A stretch of DNA of 64,000 bases from Sthenelais limicola (GCA_942159475.1 OW804094.1:22171323-22235322), one strand, 5' to 3'. Shown: positions 10,867 to 22,288, counted from the stretch's first letter. The notes: generated by a model not told the origin, from the sequence alone. Numbers and translations: made by a program.

Positions 10867-11266
10867 AATACTTAGCACTTATAGGACGAGTTGCCGCACG
10901 GAGCATAAATAAAGGACGAGACCGCAGGTCGAGTCCTTTATTTACGCTCTGTGCGGCAACGAGTCCTATAAGTTGATTATTATACATGCCTAGTTTTGCA
11001 TGCAAAACATGCTTAATTAAAGATACATTAACATAATTTGCCATATCTGGTGTTCGTACAAGAGGAATATAACTAGAAACAGTTGAAATGTTGGAGAAAG
11101 AAAGCCCTCGCACACGGCAAACTTGCGTCGGCAACCTTGCGTCGGCAATCTTGCGCCACCAAACTTGCGTCGCCATGACAACGCGCCGGTAATGTACTAG
11201 TCCAATACCACGTTACAAGTAATGTGCGGCTGTCGGGGCCTCAGTATTGAATGCGTGTATAATAAT
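10867..11266. mobile_element. MITE family D with internal hairpin
   Basis: Core from TTATTATACATGCC (10977) to the inverted GCGTGTATAATAA (about 11266). The left extension 10877-10972 is a near-perfect palindrome (CTTATAGGACGAGTTGCCGC pairing with GCGGCAACGAGTCCTATAAG). Tandem AACTTGCGTCGGC units lie near 11120-11175. A second copy interrupts the tail of paralogue 2 (22604-22936). The minus-strand ORF across both copies is a shared feature of the repeat, not a host gene. Confidence 0.7.
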
Positions 11267-11296
11267 AAGTAATATCTGAGTACATTTGATATTGCC

Positions 11297-11421
11297 ATGA
11301 TTAACCCGATCTATTTGGTGATGTTGAACTGTATTTCGAGTCTTATTTCTGTCGTAAATTTCGGTTATTTGAGAGGATTGGTAAAGAAGAATTGTACATT
11401 TTCGGGAAACTTCGCCCATAT
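11297..11421. mobile_element. MITE family A relic (right half)
   Basis: Contains the family A interior (GGTTATTTGAGAGGATTGG) and right end AATTGTACATTTTCGGGAAA, with degraded CGCCCATA. The left end is missing. Confidence 0.55.
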
Positions 11422-11579
11422 AAACGAATGCGCTACTGTATTTTGTTGTAACATTAACACTTCCCTTGTTGTCCTCATTAAATCATAGCCAACTTTTAGA
11501 GGTGTCTATACGACAATATTACAATAGATATAAAGGGGGTAAATATATTTATTTTGTGTATAACTGAGTCTATGTCTGA

Positions 11580-11720
11580 TTCATAAGATAAGATAAGATA
11601 AGATACTACTTTATTTATCGAACTCACATCACATAAGAATAATCACATATATAAAAGACAAATAGGTATACAGTCATCTAGATTAGATCCAGTTCTCCCC
11701 GACGTTACCGTCATGCAAGT
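11580..11720 (-). mobile_element. LINE-like 3' tail with pentamer microsatellite
   Basis: On the minus strand the sequence ends in an AATAAA-like ATAAATAAAGTAG followed by (TTATC)n, at plus positions 11585-11610. This is typical of CR1/L2-type non-LTR element tails. No coding sequence. Confidence 0.35.
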
Positions 11721-11999
11721 TAATTATTTCACTAATGCATTTATCTCTACCCATTATCCTTTTTTAACATGTATACATGTCGGTATTATGTCTACACAGC
11801 AAGAAATAGAATTTCTTAATTGAGGTTTTTTATTTTAGGATTCTAACGAATATACTTTACTTTCTGAAAAATATCCTTTGTCTATAAAGCTGAGACAATC
11901 CAAAGAACATGTGTCAACGTTTTGAAATGCCGATCATGGGAAATCCCACATTTGTATTTTATAAACAAAAAAACCCCACCCAATCTCTGGTCCGATATG

Positions 12000-12598
12000 C
12001 CCCAATAGTTGTATGAGAGCTGGATATACCCTCTTTGGGACAATAGTGAAATGAAATGAAATCAGAGGAAGTTATTTCATGTGGTTATATTAAGCGAAAA
12101 TAGCGTCTAGTGTTCTACTGGGCGTAATTCCTTCATACATATATCATAGAATATCAAGTGGACAACATTTTCGACTAGACCGGATCATTTCTTAATCAAG
12201 TTCATCACTCTATGAGGAACAGCCGTAGATGATCAACCGTGTTGTTTTGACTCAATAGAAATATACGGGTCAGATTTATCAGAAAATGTACAATTGGTAG
12301 CTGTACACATTTAGTATTCTGCTAAATTAGGCTGCAGTTTGGTCAAAACTAGGTAAATTCGAGTATATTCCGCATTGCATTGATTCTAGCAATCTGTTTG
12401 GTTAGGTTGAACTGTATTTTGAACTTTATTTTCGTCTGAAATTTGGATTATTTGAGAGGATTGGCGAAGGTGAATTGTACACTTTCTGAAAATCTTACCC
12501 ATACATATGTATAACTTTCCATTGTATACATATTCATGGTAATCCCCTCAGGTATACTGCTGTGAATAGTGAATATCATACCCTAGGAGGAGGAGACA
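12000..12598 (+). promoter_or_regulatory. 5' flank of paralogue 2, shared with paralogue 3
   Basis: Parts of this region resemble the flank of paralogue 3 (about 30055-30479): CCAATAGTTGTATGAGAGC / CCAATTGCTGTACAAGAGA and the downstream AATGGCGTC / AATAGCGTC blocks. It therefore probably holds the duplicated promoter and 5' UTR. A family A MITE (12264-12502) sits inside it. No unambiguous TATA box or transcription start can be named. Confidence 0.4.
12264..12502. mobile_element. MITE family A copy in the 5' flank of paralogue 2
   Basis: Ends CGGGTCAGATTTATCAGAAA and the inverted TTTCTGAAAATCTTACCCAT. It ends about 97 bp upstream of the paralogue 2 start codon. Confidence 0.8.
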
Positions 12599-12656
12599 AT
12601 GTGGAGTATTGTAGTCTTCGGACTTCTCACCCAATGCACTTCAATCGGATCTGAAG
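12599..12656 (+). CDS. Exon: signal peptide (paralogue 2)
   Basis: ATG at 12599 follows GGAGGAGACA. The 58-nt exon encodes MWSIVVFGLLTQCTSIGSE, a short hydrophobic secretion signal, and leaves in phase 1 at donor GTAGAT. The paralogue 3 exon at 30480 encodes MWNIIIFGLLFCCIQCTSA, sharing the FGLL ... QCTS pattern, which confirms both. The next exon is 4.6 kb downstream. Confidence 0.8.
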
Positions 12657-14299
12657 GTAGATAATTTTATTTTATTCGCACCTCATAGGCATATTCTCAA
12701 TGTAAAAACCATCCTTGAAAAGGGCAAATGTGCCCGAAACGTCGGACCCCAATAAAACTGAACCAAACACTCATATCCCACTCCTGTCCCCTCCAGTCTT
12801 GGGCTGAACCCAACATAGGATTTTATTTTTATCTTCAACTGAATTTCATGGTCTTGGGGGATCATTTTACAGTTGTGACATTTAAGCATGTGACATTTAA
12901 GCATACTTAACCATTTCATGGGGCCTTTATGAGGTCTTCAGGCTGGCGTTTATTGAGCGAAATATAAACAGTGCAAACGAAAAAGGAAGAAACATAAATT
13001 CATGAATTAGATGGTCAAGACTACATCGAAGTTACAGAAAGGACTTGCATTATAATTAACAAAGTAGCAGCGGAATAGTTAACACCAGATTCCTGAACAT
13101 ATTATATTGGCATTTCGGTTTTTATAATAATTAACTCCCAACTCTAATACGAAGGACTCCCATTTTAGCATACTTTGAGCATGCTTTGAGCATGGGAAGT
13201 TTTGTTATTTAGGATTGCCTAAAAACACCATAGAGCATCTGTCCCAAGGGCATGCTGTATCTTCAAGCTGTCCAAACCACCCAAAACAAATCCACCGAAC
13301 TAAACATACCTTTATTCCTATCTTTAATTGTACCTTTCTCACCATACTTGATTTAATGTTTGTTTAACTTAACTTGATCTCGATTAGTTTTGTTACATTA
13401 AAGTGGCACTTGCCGATCGCCAAACACATTTATGAGAGTTTGGTCAAAATTACAGAAATGCAGTACAATAGAACCTCCTTTACCCATGGCTTTCCGGATT
13501 TGATCATATAAACGCATATTTCTTTGATATTTTCTGAATCTTCCTGTTGAAAATTATATTGGTCTGCCAGACCAAAATGACCCGAGTACAGCGCAGCCGT
13601 TACGCAAGTACCAATGACGCACGCACATTCTGTGACGGCCGTCATTGACGCATTGTCAGAGGGAACGTCATGATGTAAACAAAGCCTACTACGTAACTCT
13701 TTCTCTCACTGTATGTGCATACAAATGTGTATTCCATCCGCACAAAGCCTGTGGAATGCATACATTACCGAAAATGGGCATATTGAAAGTATTTTATAGA
13801 CGTTTGTAGGTTCAAACCCATATAGCAAACAGATTCAAACAGGCATTCCTGCCGCGGAGGCTTGCGTAAATTTTTGTGACGTCTTTTGTCTGTGCGTCAT
13901 TCTGACCCCTTTTACGTCAGTTTCAAAATGAAACCATGTCATGCATTCGCTGTAGGCCTACTTATCTCGCATCGCCTACTCTTAATTAAAAGCAATCCAG
14001 TATTGATAGAAACAATTGGAGATACGTTTTGAGAACAACTGAAATGTTTTGAATCAAATTCTGTTTATATTTTACACAAATACCGATCTTCATTCTTAGC
14101 GATCTTAGCCACTTTAAGTGTAGTCTAGCTAGACACAGCAGTGGGCGGAAAACCATGTTTTTTCTGATTTGAATTATCACCCGTGAGCCCATTATCCTCA
14201 TACGTACATGACATCACTTGTTCATAACACTATTTGTACTCTGTGCATGACCGTTTATGTTCAACTGTTATTTTACCGAAGATTGGCTGTATAAAAATT
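12657..14299 (+). other. Intron 1 of paralogue 2, left part
   Basis: Contains a degenerate hammerhead-like block (12712-12760) and otherwise unassigned AT-rich DNA. No exon is supported. Confidence 0.6.
12712..12760 (+). other. Degenerate hammerhead-like / Penelope-type motif
   Basis: The block CTTGAAAAGGGCAAATGTGC followed by CCGAAACGTCGG has the order core-stem II-GAAAC-GTC seen in hammerhead ribozymes of Penelope-like retroelements: stem GGGC/GCCC, then GAAAC, then GTC. The first core is degraded (CTTGAAA instead of CTGATGA), so it is probably a dead relic. Confidence 0.3.
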
Positions 14300-14533
14300 C
14301 TAAATAAAAAAAAATATCAGGGGTAATTCCCATGATATTGGATAATTTACTTTATAAAAGAAGTCGGGTCTGCCTTCTTGGCTTCATATATTCTAGGACA
14401 TGTAATGATGATTTGGTAACCAATGTAAATAGCTTAGGTGATCATAATGCAAGGGGCGATTTTTGTAAGACAATTGGCGATGTGAGAGGTGGTGTATCGT
14501 ACATGACATTTGTTCAAGATAAAATAAGAAGAC

Positions 14534-15717
14534 TTAGGATTTAAACAGTTCTAATGTCTCATTAATGTCTCCTTTCAACCTTCTCCAAATGACTTTTTCT
14601 TCATTGCTGACATTATTGACTTTTTGTGCATGTATAACCACTGTTGTTCCCATTCTCAACTCACACATTAGGTATTGAGGGGTGAATGCCCCTTTCTCAA
14701 ACAATTTGACTCTGTGGATAAACGCTTTGGTTTGCAGGAATAACCAATTAATTATTTTTGTATTGTGGTTAACATGCTCTATCCCAAACATTATGTGGGT
14801 GTTATTCAACACAATTTTTCCTCTCTCAGTATTTACCAATTTCTTACCATTCCTACCTTCATTCAGGTAGCCAACATCCCTTATCCATTTGAGAACATAT
14901 TCCCTTAACCTATAGGTATTCTTACATAGAATAAAGAAATGGACCACATCATCCTTCTTCTTACACAACGAACACTTATCATTGGTGGCGACGCCAATGT
15001 TGGACAGATATTCTCCACATGTGATAGTTCTGTGAATTAGTCTATATTGAAACTGTTGTAATCTTGTCTCTGGGGTTGTTATACATGGTAGTTTAAATGT
15101 TTCTTTCCAATCAACCTTCTCAAATTGGGCATCGTTGAGGCGTAGATCCGCCTGCCACTGATCCAGCTTCTTTTTTCTTACTTTTCGTTTAAGAATTAGC
15201 TCGCTGTATATTTGTCTGGTGTTAGCTTTTAAGATGTTAATTTTGTTACCTCTTATGTTAATGTTGATTGACCCATCTTCAAGGCCAAGATCGCTCTCTT
15301 TAATTATTTTCAGCCATTTATCAAGAATTGCAGTTCTTAGTTGAACTCTTTGTAATGCATTAGGAAGAAAGCTAAAGTATTTTATGATGTCTCTGGTTGA
15401 CATAATAAATCCATTTTCTGGCACAATGTCTCCCACAGTGGAGATCCCAAACTGTTCCCATTTTCTCCAATGGAGCATAGATCCTTTGTATTTTACATGT
15501 CTGTTATTCCACAGTCTTTCACGCAAGACTTCGTTTACATTTGTTGGAGAATGTTTGTAATAGACTTTATCCCATATTCTAAATAACTCCTCATGAAACT
15601 TATTGAGTGGTTTTTGAGGTTTGTATCTAGATAGAAAGACATCTTCAACTTTTCTGCCTGTATAGGCTTCAAATACATGAAACCAACCGTTATTTCTCCC
15701 AAAGATCGAAAACCACT
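14534..15717 (-). pseudogene. LINE ORF2 C-terminal fragment
   Basis: Continuous minus-strand frame with no ATG at its start; it enters from the truncated 5' side (region encoding FGRNNGWFHVFEAYTGRKVE). It contains the post-RT connector and the Cys/His knuckle near its middle, and then about 130 residues with several Trp and basic residues. No endonuclease or RT catalytic motif is present, so it cannot be autonomous. Confidence 0.7.
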
Positions 15718-15842
15718 ATGAAACTTATTGAGTGGTTTTTGAGGTTTGTATCTAGATAGAAAGACATCTTCAACTTTTCTGCCTGTGTAGGCTTCAAATA
15801 CATCAAACCAACCGTTATTTCTCCCAAAGATCGAAAACCACT
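15593..15842. repeat. 125-bp tandem duplication inside the LINE
   Basis: 15593-15717 and 15718-15842 are near-identical copies (ATGAAACTTATTGAGTGG ... AAAACCACT) with two differences that I could see. The unit is not a multiple of three, so it breaks the LINE frame. Confidence 0.9.
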
Positions 15843-16153
15843 ATTGTGCTTATTTTGCTTGGTTCATGATCTCAGAAGATATTGGATCGTACAATTGGTA
15901 GTAATGCGGGTAATATGGTATTAATTGATGGAGGTTCCCTTAATCCTACCATGATAAATCAGTCCATCATAAGAACGGCAGATCATAAACATCAACTGCC
16001 AACATTTTCATATACCAAGGAGTTATCTAATTGATTGATCTACAAGCTCATCCTATAAAAGAGGATTAATTTCTCTTCAAAATATAGGACTAAAAATGAG
16101 ATTATTGGAGGATACCCGTCATCAACTCTACTCCTACTAATATAAATACATAC

Positions 16154-16339
16154 ATTGGGACCACTCTAATGCGACCACTTGGGACTGAACGATTTGTAGT
16201 CTCATAGCGATGTGCTCTCTTTAGAGGGGCTAATATATATAAATAAGAGGAAAACAATTCGGGACTGAAACTGAGAGAAACTGGTCTTAATAGAAGGTTG
16301 GTCTCAATAGAGAGGTGGTCGTTATGAAAGGTTCCACTG
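16154..16339. mobile_element. pogo/Tigger-like MITE, second copy
   Basis: Shares GGGACTGAACGATTTGTAGT and the end GAAAGGTTCCACTGT with 9211-9388. The left end is degraded. Confidence 0.6.
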
Positions 16340-17289
16340 TACTTTCTTCCATTTCGCAATTTGAAAACTGGTTATTAGATAACTCAGAGTAGTTAAGCTA
16401 AAGAAGTTTTCACATTTTTGTTAGTACCATTCTACACCCACCCTCACTACACAACCTCCTGCTTTAGTAAACCCATGCGTATATTATACTTTATTATACA
16501 CGCATTGCTCTGAAAACAACATATCTAGAGTGATTTATGCATAGTGCGTATTTCACTAGTGATCTATGTGGCGTTGTCATGGCAACCAATCTGGGTTTTT
16601 TTGCTAAGATGACCGGTAAAATTCAAATTTATGACTCGATTTTTTTCTATTTTCATGCTTGAAAGGATGTATAATAAATCTGTTAACTAACTCGTTGGTT
16701 TCAGTCGCTTGGAATATTGCACGTTAGGTTTCCGAAATAGAGCGGGTTGTCCGCCGGTGTTAAGGTGTATGAATGAACACTGAGAGACGTAGTCTTCATG
16801 AGAAGAACCAGGCAACTGTTTAATAAATCTGAGTAACGGTACAAGCTCCTCCAGGGTTTGGATATGTAAATAGGTGGGCGTAGCCCTTACGTAATACCCA
16901 TGGCATAGCATGTATAAGTAGACTTGCACAGTCCTAGCTAGTTAAGTATAATTAGCAATTTTAAGTAATGAGATAATAGGTGGTTATTAATAATTAATAT
17001 AAATATAATGAGGTTACACAATGTTACGTAATGTTACATAACAGTATGCAACTCGTGCAATATTCACGCTCCTTCAACCAACTCATTAGTTAACCTGTAT
17101 ATATATATATATATATAATATTTGTGTAAACCTCATGAATATGGGTGATTATTTGCATTAATTCAACAATCTATGAAATAGTTTGCATGTGTGACTGATG
17201 ATCCTTGTGTCCCAATACTTATTCTCTCACACATTCTCCCTAGCTACATTTTAATTCTTGACAGAATTTGTTTACATTGCAAATTGCAG
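16340..17289 (+). other. Intron 1 of paralogue 2, right part
   Basis: Contains a TTATTATACACGC end-like sequence near 16491 (family D), a TA microsatellite at 17098-17116 and a possible minus-strand LTR-like block (16680-16930) for which no flanking duplication is visible. No exon. Confidence 0.5.
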
Positions 17290-17568
17290 AACAGCCAAGA
17301 TGGAGCAAGGTAATGTGGTCCAGATGCAATAATCAAGACACCATTATTAAGTGCCCAAGATCAGGAGAACTATTGGTGTTCAGAAAGGCAATTTTTGAAA
17401 CGAAATGCTCCACTGCAGAATGCCAGAATTGTCATGCAACTTCAGTAGATTTGTTGCAGCATTTGGTCAACAGGTGTGTGCCTCAACCCTACTGCACCTT
17501 CCACGAGCGCTTCTACTGTACACAGTGTATAGAGAAACAATACTCACTGGAATATATGTGTATACCAG
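17290..17568 (+). CDS. Exon: RBL/SUEL-type lectin-like domain (paralogue 2)
   Basis: A 279-nt phase 1-1 exon with acceptor CAAATTGCAG and donor GTATGT. It encodes the same Cys framework as paralogue 1; substitutions are mostly near the end (e.g. FHERFYCTQC versus FQERFYCTLC). About 96 per cent identical by eye, with matching sequence extending only about 30 bp into either intron. Confidence 0.78.
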
Positions 17569-17916
17569 GTATGTATTGGAGTTTTATTCTGTACTAGGTT
17601 TTAAATTTTTTTTTTATTCATTTCAGGCCAATATAATAATTTAAATACATTTATTAAATATGCTCTACCCTACTAGGATGTTTTCAGGCATTGCCTTATA
17701 CATTAAACATTCACTTTAATACATCCAAGAATATATTAATTCAATGAGCCGTACGTATTGGCCACACTCAAAGGTGAAATAAAGTGTAGATATTCACATG
17801 GCAAAGAACATGCAATACATGAATTTAAATAGAAATTATTACACCAACAGTTTAGCAATAGTAACAAATTGTAGAGAATAATAGAAGTTCATATTTTACC
17901 AATCGTTATAAAACAG

Positions 17917-18228
17917 GTTCCATGCTGCAGAGCACCTGTGGTAATGAGACAGAGCTTCGCGGAATTAGTTGGGCCATCCTTCACAGCGACCTCTTCCCAT
18001 CAAAGATCACACTCGCAGATTGCGCCCAGAGGATCCATGTACCCACCAATCATAGTGCTACAGTCAAACTCATTTATTGGGAAGCTCCCTCATTTGTTGA
18101 TATCTATGTCTGCTCTTCAACTCAATGCAACCCACTCGGAGAAACTGTTTATAACTCCTCCCTGACTATATTGATAGGGGCAAGTGAAACAGCATATGAC
18201 AGTGTACGGTTCTTACTGGAAGTTCAAG
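17917..18228 (+). CDS. Exon: CUB-like domain (paralogue 2)
   Basis: A 312-nt phase 1-1 exon with acceptor ATAAAACAG. It shares the CG start, SDLFPSKITLADC and the paired cysteines. Differences from paralogue 1 concentrate in the first third (e.g. NETELRG versus DTTELLG); the last ~190 nt differ at only about one site. Confidence 0.78.
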
Positions 18229-18543
18229 GTTGGTACTATTTTTTTAAAGGAAATTTATTACAGGGAAATAATACATAGCCTAATACCAATGAAAAGCCAG
18301 TATGATCTTTTTTTGATCACGTCTATCTTATACTGCCCTGTATTTCTCAATTAATTATGTGGAAAGGAAACAATTTATCCATCTAACATTTACTTTTAAT
18401 AGATTTTCATTAAGGTTCAAGTGTTACAAACAATAAAGTTTTCCATTATTTTACCTCAAAAGATAACTGCAGAAACAATAGTAAATGTATGTAATGCCAT
18501 AGCAATATTTTAATCTTGAAAATGTATTTTTAAGTTTTTGCAG

Positions 18544-18756
18544 CACCACTGGTGACAACTACAACACAAATTCCACAACTACTTACAACCATCACACCAG
18601 CTACTTCTACATATTATGTAACAATTACCAATGCTAGTGTTGGTTACAATATAACTACTACCACCACCTCTGCTAGTAATGGTATGACATGGAATAAAGA
18701 GGAAAATGGCTCTGGCCTTCCAACCACCTCTGAAGGGATGAACAAGGATAATACAG
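18544..18756 (+). CDS. Exon: Thr-rich stalk (paralogue 2)
   Basis: A 213-nt phase 1-1 exon after the clear acceptor TTTTTGCAG, with donor GTAATA. It encodes a mucin-like APLVTTTTQIPQLLTTITPA and further Thr/Ser-rich sequence with N-glycosylation sequons (NAS, NIT). It is more diverged from paralogue 1 than the globular exons. Confidence 0.75.
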
Positions 18757-18989
18757 GTAATATTCAATAACTTCTTGTGTGCTGCATAAATTCTATGTGC
18801 CTAACCTTAGGAAACTTGGAGTTTTACATAAATAGGTAGTAAATGTATGCACAATTGTAAAAGGGATTGATGCATAGCTCAGGATCTGGGACAATTGGCA
18901 CATAGATCGTTTGCAAAATTCATCCATAATCGTTTACAAATCAATTATCCAAGATTAAGAAGAAAAAATGTTTCTAGTTCCTTCCAAAG

Positions 18990-19034
18990 AAATTGTGACA
19001 AGTACTACAAAATCAGGAGCGTTGTCTAGTGAAG
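18990..19034 (+). CDS. Exon: 15-codon stalk exon (paralogue 2)
   Basis: A 45-nt phase 1-1 exon with acceptor CTTCCAAAG and donor GTACTA. It encodes IVTSTTKSGALSSE. Exact length and end match paralogue 1. Confidence 0.6.
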
Positions 19035-19138
19035 GTACTAATGTTGATTTAGAATAATCTCAGTGGAGAAGTTTTCTAATTTTGAAATACATTTGACATC
19101 AATCTTTTTTAAAATCTAAATTACTGTTTTATTTTCAG

Positions 19139-19208
19139 TAATTATTGCCATCGTCACATCAACTGCAATCGTAGTTATAGTACTCATCCTTGTGTGTGCC
19201 TTCAGAAG
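19139..19208 (+). CDS. Exon: transmembrane segment (paralogue 2)
   Basis: A 70-nt exon, phase 1 in and phase 2 out, with acceptor TTTATTTTCAG and donor GTAAGA. It encodes the helix VIIAIVTSTAIVVIVLILVC followed by AFRR. It is 9 nt shorter than in paralogue 1. Confidence 0.8.
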
Positions 19209-19685
19209 GTAAGAAGCAATTATTTATAATGGTAACGTTACTCATCCTGGGTTGAGTTTGTATGTGGTGGGGGCGAATATACACAGCCTTGATCCTGACC
19301 TAGAGTTCCGCATTCTATAGTATAGAGGTTTAATGTTTAATGTTTAGGCTAAAATCCCCATATGAAAGACTACAAAAGGGGGAGGGGGCGTGGGGTGGGG
19401 GGTCAGGAGCCCCATCAGAGCGGACAAAATCACCTGAATCATTCCCATGATGGGCTCGAGGCAACCAATACTTTACATGAGATTAAAATGCACTGAAATA
19501 TAATGTATTCTTAGTTCTGTAATACCTCATTGTCATTGTGTCATACCCTACAATTTTCAATTCTTCTTTATAACCCTATTCTAGCTCCTACCTGTTCGGA
19601 GGCTAGCTCATTAATGTTAATTACTCTTCTAGCCTCTAGACTATTTAACAGGTGCCGCGGACCAGGGTACTTCCTATGCTTTAAC

Positions 19686-19927
19686 ATAAGGGTCAGATTT
19701 TCAGAAAATATACAATTTAACTTCGCCAATCTTCTCAAATAACTCAAATTTCAGACGGAAATATAGTTCAAAATGCAATTCAACGCAACCAAACAGATTG
19801 CTAGAATCAATGCAATGCCGAATATACTCGAATGTACCTAGTATTGACCAAATTGCAGCCTAATTTTGCAAAACTTACTAAATGTGTACAACTGCCAATT
19901 GTACATTTTCTGAAAATCTGACCCATA
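19686..19927. mobile_element. MITE family A copy
   Basis: TAAGGGTCAGATTTTCAGAA ... CTGAAAATCTGACCCATAA. It sits in the intron between the membrane and tail exons of paralogue 2. Confidence 0.85.
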
Positions 19928-21534
19928 AGCAGAAAGCTTCGCGCTGTGTCTATCTCTATACAATTAACACTAGCTTCGAGGTTTAGAGGCTCTGACTGCA
20001 CTCACCATGGCAGCCATAATACTTTCCCCTGCGTCAAAATCTAGGTCATCCAGTAGCTTATCTCCTTGCGCTTGCGTAATAGATATCAGTTGTGCGGTGA
20101 CGGGTGACCGGAGGCTTCAGGTTTAACTTTCTTAAAGCCCAAACACTATTTAGGAAACTATAATTCTTTTTTTGCAAATAGCAGAAACATTATAGTGTTA
20201 AGAGTACTTCTGTTGCATTATTGTGATCTACATCATTATTTACCATCACAAACGAAAGAAAATAGAGTCAGTATCTCTCTTACAAGGAGGCAGACATATT
20301 GGTGAAAAAGAGCGCCACTGGTGGTGATTTACGTTTATTGATGACGTCACTGGCCCACTAGGTCTGATTGGTCACTATAGTTAGTCTATACTCCGCACAT
20401 ATATGTCAACAAACATTGAACTTAACAGCTGCTTGGTAAGAAGCATTGGTACCGTAATTATATGATGTAATAACACTGAGAATATTTGGATATTCATACC
20501 ATTATAAACTAATCATAAATACACCTTATTCACCCAAGAGGCCCACGATTTTAGTATGCAATTCTCCCTATGCTGCGCCGAAAATGAGCGCCATAATGGC
20601 GACGGCGACGGCGACGGCAATGTTTTGACACATTAACTCCTCGAGCTCTCCCCTGCCTCATCCTAACCCTCCACAGCTTTAACACCCTGCCCTGCATTTA
20701 ATTACAGCATATTCGGGCTCAAATGCAACTCGTTGTACAAAACTCATCATTTGTTTATACAAAACAATGGCTCAAATCAATTGACAAATTGTATGTCCAC
20801 TGAGACATGGCAGGGGCAAGGGCTGGGCCTCGTTTTGAGTTGTGGGTATCATACGTCATCAGAGGTCACATGACTTACAGCAATGGCGGCATTCATACAA
20901 GTTGTCTGCTCAAATTAATTCCATGTAAAATACCTCCCCACTTCTTTAATCAATGAGAGTTAAGTAAAATACATATATGAGGTTGTTGGATATGATTCCC
21001 CCACCTAGAAAATGTAAACATGATATCCTATGAAGTTTCGGCTTTAATAACTGTTATCACTTACAACAGGCCAATTACTTCAAGCCTGACGCAACGAGAT
21101 GTATGATCTCACATCATCTAGCTGCACCTTAACACCATTGATGTAGTCTTTATATTTCACCATTACCTAATATGACGTAACCTTACATAACTATTACAAG
21201 TCTTTTTAACCACTTTTAATTTATGATTTATGATGCTCGTACTTTATTGTAAATTGTAATTCCTGTTATGTAAAATTACGTAACTTTACAAAACCTTACG
21301 AGTAATTTTAAAAAGCCTGAAACACATCACATATTACATCATATTACCAGGAATAAACACCATCGTTAATCTTATATATACTTCGTTACCATTTATGTTA
21401 CACCAGTCATACCAGTTACTTTTACACCTTTAGGTGTACTCTTTTTAATATTGTCAAGATTGTGTAACTGAACATGATTATTGAACACATGACAAGATTA
21501 TGGCATGGTCAATGTTGTTCAAATGTTGGAATTA
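19928..21534. other. Intronic DNA without recognised features
   Basis: Part of the 2.76-kb intron before the paralogue 2 tail exon. It contains a short GGCGAC triplet run near 20599-20615 and no supportable ORF, RNA gene or repeat. Confidence 0.55.
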
Positions 21535-21929
21535 CATATGTGACGTGTTTCAGGAAAATGTGTCACACGTCGCGAAATTGGTGTTTTTCAAAGTTGTTTA
21601 CTTACAAGATCTCTTTGTTGGAATATTTTCATTTTTGGAGTGTCTAGTCGTTGTGGTTGTATGAATACATCTACCAAATTTCAAGACTGTTTATTAATTA
21701 TATGAGTGCATTACTTAGAACATCCCATTGAGTATATTTAGCTACTTTACTGGTAATTATCCACCCGGAAATATTGCAAAATATTTTTTCAAGATAAAAG
21801 TACTTATTACATGTCCTTAATGTTTACATTCATTGGAATCGGGTTGGTCTCATCTTTTCAACCATGGTGATATCTCAAAATCCATATTTTGCGACTTATG
21901 ACCAATTTTCCTTAAACGGATCACATATT
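21535..21929. mobile_element. MITE family B copy
   Basis: TGTGACGTGTTTCAGGAAAA ... TTTTCCTTAAACGGATCACA. It ends 37 bp before the paralogue 2 tail exon. Confidence 0.75.
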
Positions 21930-21966
21930 AGCTTTTTGGTTAATTTTAACCATATTTCTACTACAG

Positions 21967-22288
21967 GCCCAATGGTGGCAGCAATGCCATGGGACGTGTC
22001 ATTGTTTTCACGCGGAGGGAGCTAGGCAAACGACTTTCCCGCCTCTCCCGATCATCGAGACTATCAAATCTTCAGCAAGAGAGGCCAGCGCACAGAACAG
22101 ATGAGATACAAAGCTACTCTAACAGTACCCAGCCTCCAAGGTCTGTCTCAAGTGTGACATCAGATGTTGATGTTCTATCTGAGGCAGTAATTGAGGCTGA
22201 GGAAGGGTCGCTGGATGAGGAGCCATACCTAGATTTGGCAGCAAACATCAACAACTATGTTATTCATGATGAAGTCATTAATTCATGA
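21967..22288 (+). CDS. Exon: shortened cytoplasmic tail (paralogue 2)
   Basis: Acceptor TTTCTACTACAG. Phase 2 entry completes the Arg codon after the membrane exon. About 107 codons to TGA at 22286-22288. The first part follows paralogue 1 (KRLSRLSRSSRL, then RTDEIQSYSNSTQPP), then diverges and stops at a point corresponding to just after the paralogue 1 ITIM-like motif. It has EPYLDL (Y-x-x-L) but the VIYDEV tyrosine is replaced (VIHDEV), and the YENT and YRSL motifs are lost. Either it is a functional short-tail form or the gene is decaying. Confidence 0.75.

Larger units (their letters stand above)
14300..15842 (-). mobile_element. L1/Tx1-like LINE, 5'-truncated
   Basis: Minus-strand coding sequence runs from about 15717 to the stop at 14534-14536 (roughly 390 codons). 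It ends in a region typical of LINE ORF2 C-termini: a core with LQQFQYRLIHRTITCGEYLS followed by C-x-x-C ... H-x-x-x-x-C (CSLCKKKDDVVHFFILC), the zf-RVT motif. The RT core itself is missing. A putative 3' UTR reaches about 14300, ending in an A/T-rich tail. It lies in intron 1 of paralogue 2, antisense to it. Confidence 0.75.
12599..22288 (+). other. Receptor paralogue 2 locus
   Basis: Seven exons: 12599-12656 (signal), 17290-17568 (lectin-like), 17917-18228 (CUB-like), 18544-18756 (Thr-rich), 18990-19034 (stalk), 19139-19208 (membrane) and 21967-22288 (short tail). The exon lengths and phases match paralogue 1. The spliced frame is open throughout, giving a type-I receptor of about 360 residues including signal peptide. 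Its tail ends early; sequence homologous to the rest of the paralogue 1 tail follows in decayed form. Exons resemble paralogue 1 far more than most intron sequence does, which suggests recent duplication or gene conversion. Confidence 0.8.

Noticed and set aside
10823..11176. Pair of similar minus-strand ORFs here and at 22499-22858
   Set aside because: Similarity comes from a repeated MITE (family D). The frames extend into unrelated flanks and contain no domain.
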